Origin: JBAVVD01 sp049697115
GTDB lineage: Bacteria; Acidobacteriota; Aminicenantia; Aminicenantales; UBA4085
Assembly (NCBI GenBank): GCA_049697115.1
Contig: JBAVVD010000072.1
Span: 1-36,049 of the forward strand
Direction of reading: 5' to 3'
DNA: 36,049 nucleotides
Both the position numbers and the translations under genes were made by a program. This document shows positions 7,945 through 15,169 of this stretch, one piece after another. The stretch's first letter is position 1; the number at the start of each line of letters is the position of its first letter. Under the pieces are notes generated by a model. The model searched no databases. It was not told where the DNA came from and was given only the letters and a program-made list of their open reading frames with translations.

Positions 7945-9060
7945 CTAAAGTTTACTCGCCACCTCGCCGGCCATATCCAGAGTGGATGAACGGCCGCCCA
8001 TATCATAGGTGCGGACTTTGCCTTCCCGGATCAATTCCGCGATGGCCCCTTCAAGGCTCTTCGCTTTGTGCGCCTCTCCCAGCCATTCCAGCATCATTTT
8101 TGCCGCCAGGAGCATGGCCGTCGGATTGACCTTGTACTGTCCGGCATACTTCGGAGCCGAGCCGTGGGTGGGCTCGAATACCGCATATTGATCACCGATA
8201 TTGCCGCTGCAGGCGAAGCCGAGTCCGCCGACCAGCTGAGCCGCCAGGTCGGAAATGATATCGCCGAAAAGATTCTCGGCCACAAGCACGTCATAATCCT
8301 GAGGATTTTTAATGAGCCACATGGCCATGGCATCGATATTGGCCTCCTTGAAGAGCACGTCGGGATACTGTAAGGATAGTTCACGGGCGATGCCCAGGAT
8401 CAAGCCGCCGGTCTCCCGGAGGACGTTCGGCTTCTCGACGATGGTCACCGACCGCCGCTTGTGCTTCCGGGCATATTCAAAAGCGGCCCTGACGATTCTC
8501 GTGCAGCCTTTTTGAGTCATGATTCTCGTCGATATGGCGATTTCCTCCAGAGGGGTCTCGGCAAAAGCTTTCATTTTCGGATGAACTGCAAGCGTATCCC
8601 TCACTGCCTGAGGAATCGGATAGAATTCCACTCCGGCGTACATGCCTTCGGTGTTCTCTCTGAAGATGACAAGGTCGATATTGTCCCGATAATTGAGGGA
8701 ATTTCCCGAATAGGCCTTGCAGGGCCTGAGGTTGATGTAAAGGTCGAATTCCTGCCGCAGGTGGACGATCGGGCTGAAGTAAGAAAAACCTTTATTCTGG
8801 AGGGCAGGAACGAGCTCCCGGGCCGCATCTTTTTTGGGCTTGGAGGTGATGGCGCCAAAGAGGCAGACATCCGTCTCCTTGAGCATCTGGATCGTCCGGT
8901 CGGGAAGGGCGTTGCCTTCGCTGCACCAGAATTCCCAGCCGATGTCGCCGTAGACATAGTCCGCATCGATATTCAACCTTTTGAGAACGATCATGGCGGC
9001 TTCCATGACGTCTCTCCCCACTCCATCCCCGTGTAAGATCGCAATCCGGTATTGAGGCAT
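7945..9060 (-). CDS. Isocitrate dehydrogenase-like beta-decarboxylating dehydrogenase with NADP-type residues
   Basis: A 371-residue member of the isocitrate/isopropylmalate dehydrogenase family. Catalytic and substrate positions are present: S96 and R102 (SPIVHLRQ), R112 (NLRP), R134 and Y141 (RENTEGMYAG), K210, D243, D267 and D271. HGSAPKYAGQYKVNP (299-313) has the Lys-Tyr pair and Val that in E. coli Icd (K344, Y345, V351) bind the 2'-phosphate of NADP. The usual NAD-type Asp-Ile is absent, and Y352 could match Icd Y391. The length is that of the shorter NAD-type or homoisocitrate enzymes. Isocitrate is the probable substrate given the neighbouring citrate genes; homoisocitrate or isopropylmalate cannot be excluded. 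AAGGAG precedes the ATG, and the gene has its own promoter at 9142-9170. Confidence 0.85.
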   Translation of the reverse strand: MPQYRIAILHGDGVGRDVMEAAMIVLKRLNIDADYVYGDIGWEFWCSEGNALPDRTIQMLKETDVCLFGAITSKPKKDAARELVPALQNKGFSYFSPIVHLRQEFDLYINLRPCKAYSGNSLNYRDNIDLVIFRENTEGMYAGVEFYPIPQAVRDTLAVHPKMKAFAETPLEEIAISTRIMTQKGCTRIVRAAFEYARKHKRRSVTIVEKPNVLRETGGLILGIARELSLQYPDVLFKEANIDAMAMWLIKNPQDYDVLVAENLFGDIISDLAAQLVGGLGFACSGNIGDQYAVFEPTHGSAPKYAGQYKVNPTAMLLAAKMMLEWLGEAHKAKSLEGAIAELIREGKVRTYDMGGRSSTLDMAGEVASKL

Positions 9061-9109
9061 TCCTTACTCCTTGTTAAAATACCGCTCAATAGGCGTGCCG
9101 TTCTCTCCG

Positions 9110-9179
9110 CCGCACTTGATTCCCGCTCTCAGTGCCTCCTTATTATAGGATAGAGAATGTCTGAGTTCAATGAGTTGAA
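9110..9179 (-). repeat. Promoter-leader repeat, copy 2
   Basis: Direct repeat of 4470-4539 (63 of 70 identical, no gaps). It lies 50 bp upstream of the isocitrate dehydrogenase-like gene. The two copies bracket a 4.6-kb stretch containing the transposase remnant, the membrane protein, the NYN gene, the pseudogene and the dehydrogenase. Confidence 0.85.
9142..9170 (-). promoter_or_regulatory. Sigma-70-type promoter for the isocitrate dehydrogenase-like gene
   Basis: -35 TTGAAC (9165-9170), 17-bp spacer, -10 TATAAT (9142-9147), followed by the same AAGGAGG and ACTGAG leader as copy 1. It lies in the 191-bp gap after the set-1 small subunit, so the dehydrogenase can be expressed separately from the upstream citrate operon. 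Confidence 0.8.
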
Positions 9180-9251
9180 AAACAGGGTTTAGAGAAACAG
9201 GATATCTAAGAAACCGCCTTTTGGAAAAAAGCAAATTTCAGTATTGAAAAT

Positions 9252-9749
9252 TTAAGTTTTGCCGGCTTCCAGCTTCTTCCGGGTGTAGGCGATGAGGCCG
9301 CCGGCTTCAAGAATGCCGATGACCGACTCGGGAAGTGGGGGGAAAGAATAGACTCGAGTGCCGGCGATGATCTTCCCGCCGGAAAAATCAATCTCCGCCT
9401 CGTCTCCGGTCCGCAAATTTTCCGATGCCTCCTCGGACTGAAGGACGGGCAGGCCCAGGTTGATGGCATTCCGGAAATAAATGCGGGCAAAAGACCTGGC
9501 GATTACGGCCTGGACTCCGGCATACTTCAAGCACGCAGCCGCCTGCTCTCTCGAGCTTCCACAGCCGAAATTTTTGCCAGCCACAACGATGTCTCCAGGC
9601 TTGACCCTTTCGGCGAACTCCGGGTCAAGACCCTCCAGGGCATGTCGGGCCATTTCTGCCGGTTCCATGGACGTGTAGGTGTACTTCCCCGGAAAGAGGA
9701 TATCCGTGTTGACGTCATCCCCGTACTTCCAGACTCTTCCTTTCTTCAT
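9252..9749 (-). CDS. Aconitase-superfamily small subunit (LeuD/HacB-like), set 1
   Basis: A 165-residue swivelling-domain subunit. DDVNTDILFPGKYTYTSMEP (about 10-29) is the specificity loop, here YTYT rather than YLRT/YLRV. FGCGSSREQA (about 61-70) holds the active-site Ser-Arg. YFRNAINLGLPVL follows. It overlaps the large subunit by 4 bp (ATGA), a sign of translational coupling. In a cluster with citryl-CoA enzymes and an isocitrate dehydrogenase, the most economical role is citrate/isocitrate isomerisation by a two-subunit aconitase. That is an inference from context, since homologues are usually annotated as isopropylmalate isomerase. Confidence 0.88.
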   Translation of the reverse strand: MKKGRVWKYGDDVNTDILFPGKYTYTSMEPAEMARHALEGLDPEFAERVKPGDIVVAGKNFGCGSSREQAAACLKYAGVQAVIARSFARIYFRNAINLGLPVLQSEEASENLRTGDEAEIDFSGGKIIAGTRVYSFPPLPESVIGILEAGGLIAYTRKKLEAGKT

Positions 9750-11020
9750 GGATATTTCCTCGGATCAGTGATTTTTCCCTCCAGGGCCGAGGCGGCGGCT
9801 GTGGCCGGAGACACGAGGTAAATCTCCGATTCCCGGCTTCCCATCCGTCCCCGGAAATTGCGGTTGGAGGTGCTCACAACAACCTCGCCTGGGGCCAGAA
9901 TCCCTTCATGAGCGCCGAGGCAGGGACCGCAGCCGGGGTTGAGAATCACACAGCCCGCTTCCGAAAATACTTCCAGGACGCCTTTGTTCAGGGCGTCCAG
10001 ATAGACCTCCCGTGAAGCCGGAAGAATCAGCGCCCGAACCCGGGGATGCACCTTCCTTCCTTTTAATATTTTTGCGGCGGCTTCCAGATCCTCCAGCCGG
10101 CCGTTGGTGCAGGTTCCGATCAGGGCCTGATGGAATTTCACTCCCTCGACGGCCGCCACCGGCCGAACATTGTCCACCGCATGAGGGCAGGCGACGCAGG
10201 GCTCAACGGTCGAAAGGTCATAGCCGAGGACGGCTTCAAAGGCCGCATCCGGATCAGAGGTGACAATCTCATATTCCGCTCTGACTCTGCTCTTGATCCA
10301 CTCCAGAGTCTTCTCATCCGGCTCAAAATAGCCGTTCTTGGCTCCCATTTCGGCAGACATATTGGCCAGCGTCATGCGCGAAGCCAGGCTGAAATCTGCG
10401 GCAGCCTCTCCCGCAAACTCCACGGCCATGTAATTGGCCCTGTCCGCTCCCTGGTCCCCGATGATTTTCAAAATCACATCCTTGGCGCAGACTCCGGCTG
10501 GAAGTTTCTTCTTGAACTCGATTTTGATCGTCTGAGGAACCCTGAGCCATATCTCATCCGTCGCCCAGATGCTCGCCACCTCGGTCCGGCCGATGCCAGC
10601 GGCAAATGTGCCGAAGGCCCCGTAGGTCGTTGTGTGCGAATCGCTGCCCATAATCACCCGGCCGGGGAGGGCAAAGCCTTGCTCGGAAAAGACCTGGTGA
10701 CAAACGCCGTGTTGAATATCAAAGAAATTGGAGATGTTCTGTTCGGCGACAAATTCACGGATGGTCTTGTGGTTTTGCGCGTACTTCTCCGAAGCCGCCG
10801 GCACGATGTGGTCCAGGACGATGACGATTTTTTGAGGTGCCCTGACTTTTTGAATGCCGATCTTTTTGAACTCGCCGATGATCGCCGCCGCATTGTCATG
10901 GGAAAGATAAAAATCCGGAGATACGGTTACGACTTCACCGGCCCTGACCTTTTGGCCGGCTTTTCGGCTCAGTATCTTTTCGGAAAATGTTTGTCCCACG
11001 GCTTTCTCCACTCTCCTCAT
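9746..11020 (-). CDS. Aconitase-superfamily large subunit (LeuC/HacA-like), set 1
   Basis: A 424-residue large subunit of a [4Fe-4S] hydro-lyase. Cluster ligands are C304 (IGTCTNGR), C364 and C367 (NPGCGPC). Active-site motifs VLDHIVPA (D70-H71), GVCHQV (H108) and GSDSHT (125-130) are all intact, unlike in the set-2 paralogue. Probably forms a heterodimer or tetramer with the small subunit it overlaps by 4 bp. It also overlaps the HD-domain gene by 4 bp at its 5' end. It lies in the citryl-CoA operon, hence the proposed aconitase role. Isopropylmalate isomerase or homoaconitase are the alternatives, but no leuA-like or leuB-like biosynthetic partner is nearby. Confidence 0.88.
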   Translation of the reverse strand: MRRVEKAVGQTFSEKILSRKAGQKVRAGEVVTVSPDFYLSHDNAAAIIGEFKKIGIQKVRAPQKIVIVLDHIVPAASEKYAQNHKTIREFVAEQNISNFFDIQHGVCHQVFSEQGFALPGRVIMGSDSHTTTYGAFGTFAAGIGRTEVASIWATDEIWLRVPQTIKIEFKKKLPAGVCAKDVILKIIGDQGADRANYMAVEFAGEAAADFSLASRMTLANMSAEMGAKNGYFEPDEKTLEWIKSRVRAEYEIVTSDPDAAFEAVLGYDLSTVEPCVACPHAVDNVRPVAAVEGVKFHQALIGTCTNGRLEDLEAAAKILKGRKVHPRVRALILPASREVYLDALNKGVLEVFSEAGCVILNPGCGPCLGAHEGILAPGEVVVSTSNRNFRGRMGSRESEIYLVSPATAAASALEGKITDPRKYP

Positions 11021-11550
11021 CCCCTGAAAATGTCGAAATTGACGAAGTCCGCGTGGTTCACGATGACGGCTTCGACTGTCCGGCGGGTGCCGTCGCCCTC
11101 CTTGGAATGGGCGGCGATGATATGGACAATTTCCTGAGGGATACCTAGTTTGAAGGCAAAAGCCGCTCCGGAAACGGGGTGGCGCTGAAGTTCGCCCTCC
11201 GGACTCTTGACGAACTTCCCATGCTCTATCGCATACTCGAAGAGCTTTCCCACATCATGGAGAATGGCCCCGGCCAGCAGAAAGTCGCGGTTGACGGACA
11301 CTCTGCCCCCGTACTCCTGGCTCAAAACCTCTGCGATTTTCAAGGAAGTCAGAGTCACGGCCCGCGTATGCTCGATGATGTTGATGGCGGTGTTCGGGAT
11401 GAGCAGCGTAAACGGCATATCCCGCAGGTCTTCGGCCTTCCAGCCGCCCTTTTTTACGGATTCCTGCCAGACCCTGATTGTCAGCTCGCGGAGCGAAGGA
11501 TCCTCGATGAGCTGAAACTCAGGGATTAATTGGTAGAGTTCCTCTCTCAT
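11017..11550 (-). CDS. HD-domain phosphohydrolase-like protein inside the citrate operon
   Basis: A 177-residue single-domain HD protein. The metal-binding set is complete: H61 (EHTRAV), H98-D99 (AILHDVGK), H124 (RHPVSGA), H148 (AAHS) and D168 (NHADF), so it should be an active metal-dependent phosphohydrolase. Substrate unknown; the family acts on nucleotides, cyclic nucleotides and other phosphoesters. The ATG directly abuts the TAG of the citryl-CoA lyase gene, and the 3' end overlaps the LeuC-like gene by 4 bp. It is therefore firmly embedded in the operon, possibly as a repair/housecleaning or regulatory enzyme of this pathway. Confidence 0.9.
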   Translation of the reverse strand: MREELYQLIPEFQLIEDPSLRELTIRVWQESVKKGGWKAEDLRDMPFTLLIPNTAINIIEHTRAVTLTSLKIAEVLSQEYGGRVSVNRDFLLAGAILHDVGKLFEYAIEHGKFVKSPEGELQRHPVSGAAFAFKLGIPQEIVHIIAAHSKEGDGTRRTVEAVIVNHADFVNFDIFRG

Positions 11551-12327
11551 CTAAAGCGTCCTTTCCGGAGGTCCGTCATATTCAAAATCCGCGGGATCGA
11601 TTTTTCTCATGGGCTTCATGCGGATTTTTTCCTCATGAATATGGGCGACGAGGCCGGGGACACGGGCGATGATAAAGAAGGCGTTTCCGATTTCCGGCGA
11701 AATCCCCAGATCACAGAGAAGGGCGGCTATGGCGCCGTCCACATTGATGGGTAACGCCCGGCCCTGCTGCTCGGCCAGGGCCTTTTCCACGCTTCGGGCG
11801 ATGCGGACATGCCGGCCGGCAAGGCCGAGGTCTTCGGCCAGCGCAAACAGCTTGGCTGTCCGTGGGTCCTGGGTGTGGAGGCGGTGTCCAAAGCCGGAAG
11901 CCCGCTTGTTTTTCTCTTTCATCTCGCCGAGAACCTGTCGGACCGCCGTTTCCTCGTCCACTCCCTGCTGCTCAATCCGCCCGGCAATTTCCAGAAAGAG
12001 CCTCTGTCCTTCCTCGATGGCCCCGCCGTGAAACCTGGAAATGGCCAGAATTCCGGCGGCAATGGCGGAATTGAGATCAGCACCTGTCGAAGCAACGGTG
12101 CGCGCTGCGAGGGCTGACGGCGGACTGGCTCCATGGTCGATGGAAGAGACAAAAATGGCATCGACGAGCTTTCCGACCTCGGGCGTTGGAAACTCTCCTT
12201 TCAAGACAAGATAAACGGCCTGGGCGAACGAAATCCGGCCCATCAGCCCGTCTATCGGGTACCCGCGGAGAATGATTTTATTGGGCTTGACGTCGGTGAT
12301 TCCTGTTTTCCAAGTTTCTCCGCTCAT
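11551..12327 (-). CDS. ccl: Citryl-CoA lyase-like citrate synthase family protein
   Basis: A 258-residue protein, far shorter than citrate synthase (about 430). It corresponds to the lyase module of ATP-citrate lyase and to stand-alone citryl-CoA lyase. Catalytic residues are conserved: H65 (SIDHGAS), H148 (GFGHRL) and D197 (NVDGAI). It would split citryl-CoA into acetyl-CoA and oxaloacetate, or run in reverse. Preceded by GGGAGG eight bases before the ATG. Upstream lie the two ligase subunits that could supply citryl-CoA. A citramalyl- or malyl-type acyl-CoA lyase with the same fold is the main alternative. Confidence 0.85.
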   Translation of the reverse strand: MSGETWKTGITDVKPNKIILRGYPIDGLMGRISFAQAVYLVLKGEFPTPEVGKLVDAIFVSSIDHGASPPSALAARTVASTGADLNSAIAAGILAISRFHGGAIEEGQRLFLEIAGRIEQQGVDEETAVRQVLGEMKEKNKRASGFGHRLHTQDPRTAKLFALAEDLGLAGRHVRIARSVEKALAEQQGRALPINVDGAIAALLCDLGISPEIGNAFFIIARVPGLVAHIHEEKIRMKPMRKIDPADFEYDGPPERTL

Positions 12328-12371
12328 TGGACCTCCCTTTACATTTATGTTATTTCAGCATTTCCAAAACC

Positions 12372-12396
12372 GTGAAAAATATAAAGTCATCTGGCC
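12372..12396. repeat. 25-bp conserved motif, copy A (before the lyase gene)
   Basis: Matches 15006-15030 at 22 of 25 positions: GTGAAAAATA, two variable bases flanking AAGTC, then TGGCC. Both copies have the same orientation and lie upstream of genes of the citrate operon. This copy is in the 78-bp gap between the SucD-like and lyase genes. It could be an operator or an RNA element. Confidence 0.45.
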
Positions 12397-12405
12397 TTTC
12401 AGATA

Positions 12406-13317
12406 TCATGGATTTGGAAATGCTTCCTTTAATAACTCTTTTGCTTTGATGGGAATGTCGGAGATGGAATCCACGACATGAGCCCCGGCCTCTTTGAGCC
12501 TCTTGACTTTCGTTTCATAGGAACCCCGGGTGCCTTCGACTATCGCGCCGGCATGGGAAAATCGGGTGCCTGACTTGGCCGCCTTCCCCCCGATAAAGGC
12601 GATCAACGGTTTGGTCAATTTTCCCTGTTCGATGAGGTCGGCTACCCGCTCTTCCTGAGTGGTCCCGATCTCTCCGAACAGGGCGATCAGTCGGGTCTGT
12701 GTGTCCTGCTCAAAAAGTTCCATGACCTCCGGATGAGAGAGGCCGACAATGGCATCCCCGCCGACATGGATGACCGTGCTCTGTCCGAGACCGGCCTGGG
12801 TTAAATAATAGGAAATGGCAGAGGTCATTCCGCCGCTGCGGGAAGCCACTCCGATCGGCCCTGGGAGAAACCATTCCCGGGCCCGCTGGGCCCTTCCGCC
12901 GATCATGCCCAGAACAGCCTTCCCCGGGCTGATCAGGCCGAGCGTGTTCGGTCCGACAAAACAGGCGTCCTTCTCCCGCGCAAAATGCGCAATGTCCAGG
13001 ACGTCAAAGATCGGAACTCGATCCGGAACAATGACCAGGAGTTTCACTCCGGCGGCGATGGCCTCCAGGGCCGCATTTTTGACCAAAGCCGCGGGAATAA
13101 AAATTACGCTGACGTCAATTGGCCCCTGCTTCTCCCAGGCCTCTTCAACGGAATCATAGACAGGAATACCATGGACTTCCTGGCCGCCCTTTCCCGGCGT
13201 GACGCCGGCGACAACCAGGGTTCCGTAATCCTTCATGAGCTGAGTCCGGACCATCCCCTCGCGCCCGGTTATGCCCTGGATGACGACTCGCGACTTTTCA
13301 TCAATTAGAATCGACAT
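12406..13317 (-). CDS. ccsB: SucD-like ligase subunit, probable citryl-CoA synthetase small subunit
   Basis: A 303-residue CoA-binding and phosphohistidine subunit. GITGREG (15-21) is the CoA-binding P-loop. The phosphorylated histidine is H255 in RFSHAGAIVEG. GPNTLGLISPG (122-132) and GEIGTTQEE (215-223) are family motifs. The fold is shared by succinyl-CoA synthetase alpha, CcsB and part of ATP-citrate lyase. The citrate assignment rests mainly on its partner's citrate-site motifs and on the citryl-CoA lyase gene downstream. The gap to the large subunit is 41 bp. Plain succinyl-CoA synthetase remains possible. Confidence 0.75.
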   Translation of the reverse strand: MSILIDEKSRVVIQGITGREGMVRTQLMKDYGTLVVAGVTPGKGGQEVHGIPVYDSVEEAWEKQGPIDVSVIFIPAALVKNAALEAIAAGVKLLVIVPDRVPIFDVLDIAHFAREKDACFVGPNTLGLISPGKAVLGMIGGRAQRAREWFLPGPIGVASRSGGMTSAISYYLTQAGLGQSTVIHVGGDAIVGLSHPEVMELFEQDTQTRLIALFGEIGTTQEERVADLIEQGKLTKPLIAFIGGKAAKSGTRFSHAGAIVEGTRGSYETKVKRLKEAGAHVVDSISDIPIKAKELLKEAFPNP

Positions 13318-13358
13318 TTCAATCTCATTTTAAATTCTTTGATCTCGAAAAGCTTCAT

Positions 13359-14918
13359 TCAAATCTCCGGGGCAATGATTTTTTTCCTGTATTCCTTCAA
13401 GCCGGGAATGGGAAGCTGAATGACAATCGCTTTCTGCTCATGGAAACGGCAGTAAATCTCGCAGGCCAGACACTCCGTGCATTTCCCTCTCCGGGCGTCT
13501 TTGGCCGGAATGGCCAGCACCGGCTTCCCCTCTTCCAGCTTTAGAATCCCGGCCAGGCAGGCAGCGATACAGCCCTTCGTCCTGCAGGCCGAACATTTCT
13601 GATGGTCGATAAAAAGGCTTCCGGTCAGAGTCTCAAAAGAATACGCCTGTGCGGAGATTTGGGCCTCGACGATCGGCCCCACTTCATGCCTGATTTCATG
13701 ATTCTGCCTGATCAGCTCTTCCAGCCTCTGCGCGCAAAACTCCGGAGAGTCGTCGCGTCCATATCCCTCGATTTTAGCCGGCAAATCCTTAAGGTATGTA
13801 TGGAGGATGCGAATCGCCTCCTCTTCATAGTTTCCTCCGAGCCGGATCACGGCCGGTATTCTGGCCTGCTCTTCAATAAATGCCTTGACCAGGCCGCGGG
13901 CCGAATGGTACTGCTCCTGGCTGGCGACGCCCGATCCCGAGGCAAAATAGCCCAGAATTCCAGGCTGGGACAGGATTATCCGGACCGCCCGGTAGACCTT
14001 GCTGGCCGGCGGATTTCCGCTTGTGTCACAATAATTGGCCAGCTTGAAGCCTTTATTGAGGACGGCGTCCATGGACATCATCGATCCGCCTCCGCCCGCG
14101 CCGTTAAATCCGATGTATTTTTCGTTCTCAGGAACATTCTCGACCATCTGGAAGAAATAAAATGTGCCGCGGTAGTCTCTCTCTTCCGCCATATAGGCAA
14201 TCCTTTCCAGCTCGGTGGCGGGCCGGTCGAACTCCCTGGCGACCTCAATCCCGAGCTCCGGGTGGCGAAACACCGCATAATCGTCAATGACCAGATGGCA
14301 GTCCGCGGCATAGACGAGGCCGTCCTCGGTGAGGACGATCGGATTGATTTCGGCCGAACGGGCATCCCTGCGGCGGGCCGCTTTATAGAGGGCGGTGAGG
14401 AACCCGGCCATTTGAGTCATCAAATTTCCCGAGAGGCCGGCCTTGAGGACGAGATTCCTCGCCTCAAACTCCTTCAGCCCTGTGGCAACATCCACTGCCA
14501 TCCTGAAGATTTTTCCCGGATGGCTCCGGGCAATCTCCTCGACGCCTGTCCCACCCACGGCGCTGAAAATGAGAAGGGGGCACTTCAGGGTATCATCCAT
14601 GACCAGCCCGGCAAAATACTCGGATTTTATCGCCAGTTTCTCCTCGACCAGGATTCTGTCGATCACATAATTTTTGATCTTCACCCCGAGCAATTGCTGT
14701 GCCTTCTGCTCCGCATCCTGCGGAGTCTCGGCGAATTGAATTCCTCCCATACCCGCGCGGCCGGTCAGCCAGACCTGAACCTTTAATACGACAGGCTTTC
14801 CGATTTTTTCGGCGATCTGGCGAGCCTGGGTCGGAGTAAAAGCGACCTCCCCTTCCGGAACGCGAATTCCTTCCTCCTTGAGAAGCTGCTTCCCCTGATA
14901 CTCATAAAGCCTGGCCAC
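13359..14918 (-). CDS. ccsA: ATP-grasp acyl-CoA ligase large subunit fused to a 2x[4Fe-4S] ferredoxin domain (probable citryl-CoA synthetase)
   Basis: 519 residues, about 130 more than SucC. Residues 1-220 are the ATP-grasp part (YEYQGKQLL; metal site SAEINP 188-193). Residues 270-375 are the CoA-ligase part. Instead of the SucC GG-VRCD pattern it has DTSGNPP (298-304), ASGSGVASQEQ (326-336) and RLGGNYEE (359-366). These align with the SGAPS, GGSIANF and RRGGPNY citrate-binding motifs of ATP-citrate lyase. Residues 435-495 form a ferredoxin-like domain with C442, C445, C450, C454 (CX2CX4CX3C) and C480, C483, C486, C490 (CX2CX2CX3C). The reaction has no redox step, so the domain is unexplained. 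GTG start, with GAGGGAAA upstream and a promoter at 14949-14977. Confidence 0.82.
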   Translation of the reverse strand: MARLYEYQGKQLLKEEGIRVPEGEVAFTPTQARQIAEKIGKPVVLKVQVWLTGRAGMGGIQFAETPQDAEQKAQQLLGVKIKNYVIDRILVEEKLAIKSEYFAGLVMDDTLKCPLLIFSAVGGTGVEEIARSHPGKIFRMAVDVATGLKEFEARNLVLKAGLSGNLMTQMAGFLTALYKAARRRDARSAEINPIVLTEDGLVYAADCHLVIDDYAVFRHPELGIEVAREFDRPATELERIAYMAEERDYRGTFYFFQMVENVPENEKYIGFNGAGGGGSMMSMDAVLNKGFKLANYCDTSGNPPASKVYRAVRIILSQPGILGYFASGSGVASQEQYHSARGLVKAFIEEQARIPAVIRLGGNYEEEAIRILHTYLKDLPAKIEGYGRDDSPEFCAQRLEELIRQNHEIRHEVGPIVEAQISAQAYSFETLTGSLFIDHQKCSACRTKGCIAACLAGILKLEEGKPVLAIPAKDARRGKCTECLACEIYCRFHEQKAIVIQLPIPGLKEYRKKIIAPEI

Positions 14919-14948
14919 GTCGGTTTTCCCTCAGTTTTGTGATTTTTA

Positions 14949-14977
14949 AGTATAACGAAATTGACTCAAGATGCCAA
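14949..14977 (-). promoter_or_regulatory. Promoter of the citrate operon
   Basis: Minus strand: -35 TTGGCA (14972-14977), 17-bp spacer, -10 TATACT (14949-14954), about 30 bp before the GTG start of the ligase gene. The 25-bp motif at 15006-15030 lies about 30 bp upstream of the -35, a position suited to an activator. Confidence 0.7.
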
Positions 14978-15005
14978 TAGTCAGTAAAGTACCGTACGCA
15001 AAGCT

Positions 15006-15030
15006 GTGAAAAATAAAAAGTCGTTTGGCC
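15006..15030. repeat. 25-bp conserved motif, copy B (upstream of the citrate operon promoter)
   Basis: Same motif as 12372-12396 (22 of 25 identical). It lies upstream of the -35 of the citrate operon, so a regulator-binding site is plausible. The motif is A-rich and could be coincidental. Confidence 0.45.
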
Positions 15031-15098
15031 AGGGGAATGCGGTTTGAAGTTCTGCGGACTTTGGCCGGGCGAATAAAAGATATTCGATTCAACAAGAT

Positions 15099-15141
15099 AA
15101 AAAAAACCCCCCGCTGCCTCTTAGAAAGAAATGAGCGGGGG
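15099..15141 (-). terminator. Intrinsic terminator of the ECF sigma/SHOCT-like operon
   Basis: On the minus strand an 8-bp perfect stem (CCCCCGCT/AGCGGGGG) with an 18-nt loop is followed, after one G, by eight T residues. It lies about 30 bp after the last gene of the 18.3-15.2 kb operon and insulates the citrate operon downstream. Confidence 0.9.
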
Positions 15142-15169
15142 ATTTTACTTGGCGGACTCGAGTCTGGAC

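Noticed and set aside
10130..11137. Long open frame on the plus strand opposite the LeuC-like gene (335 codons)
   Set aside because: Antisense shadow of a clear conserved gene; composition is Arg/His/Asp-rich with no domain pattern.
13602..14786. 394-codon plus-strand frame opposite the ligase-ferredoxin gene
   Set aside because: Antisense shadow; the minus strand encodes recognisable ATP-grasp and ferredoxin motifs.
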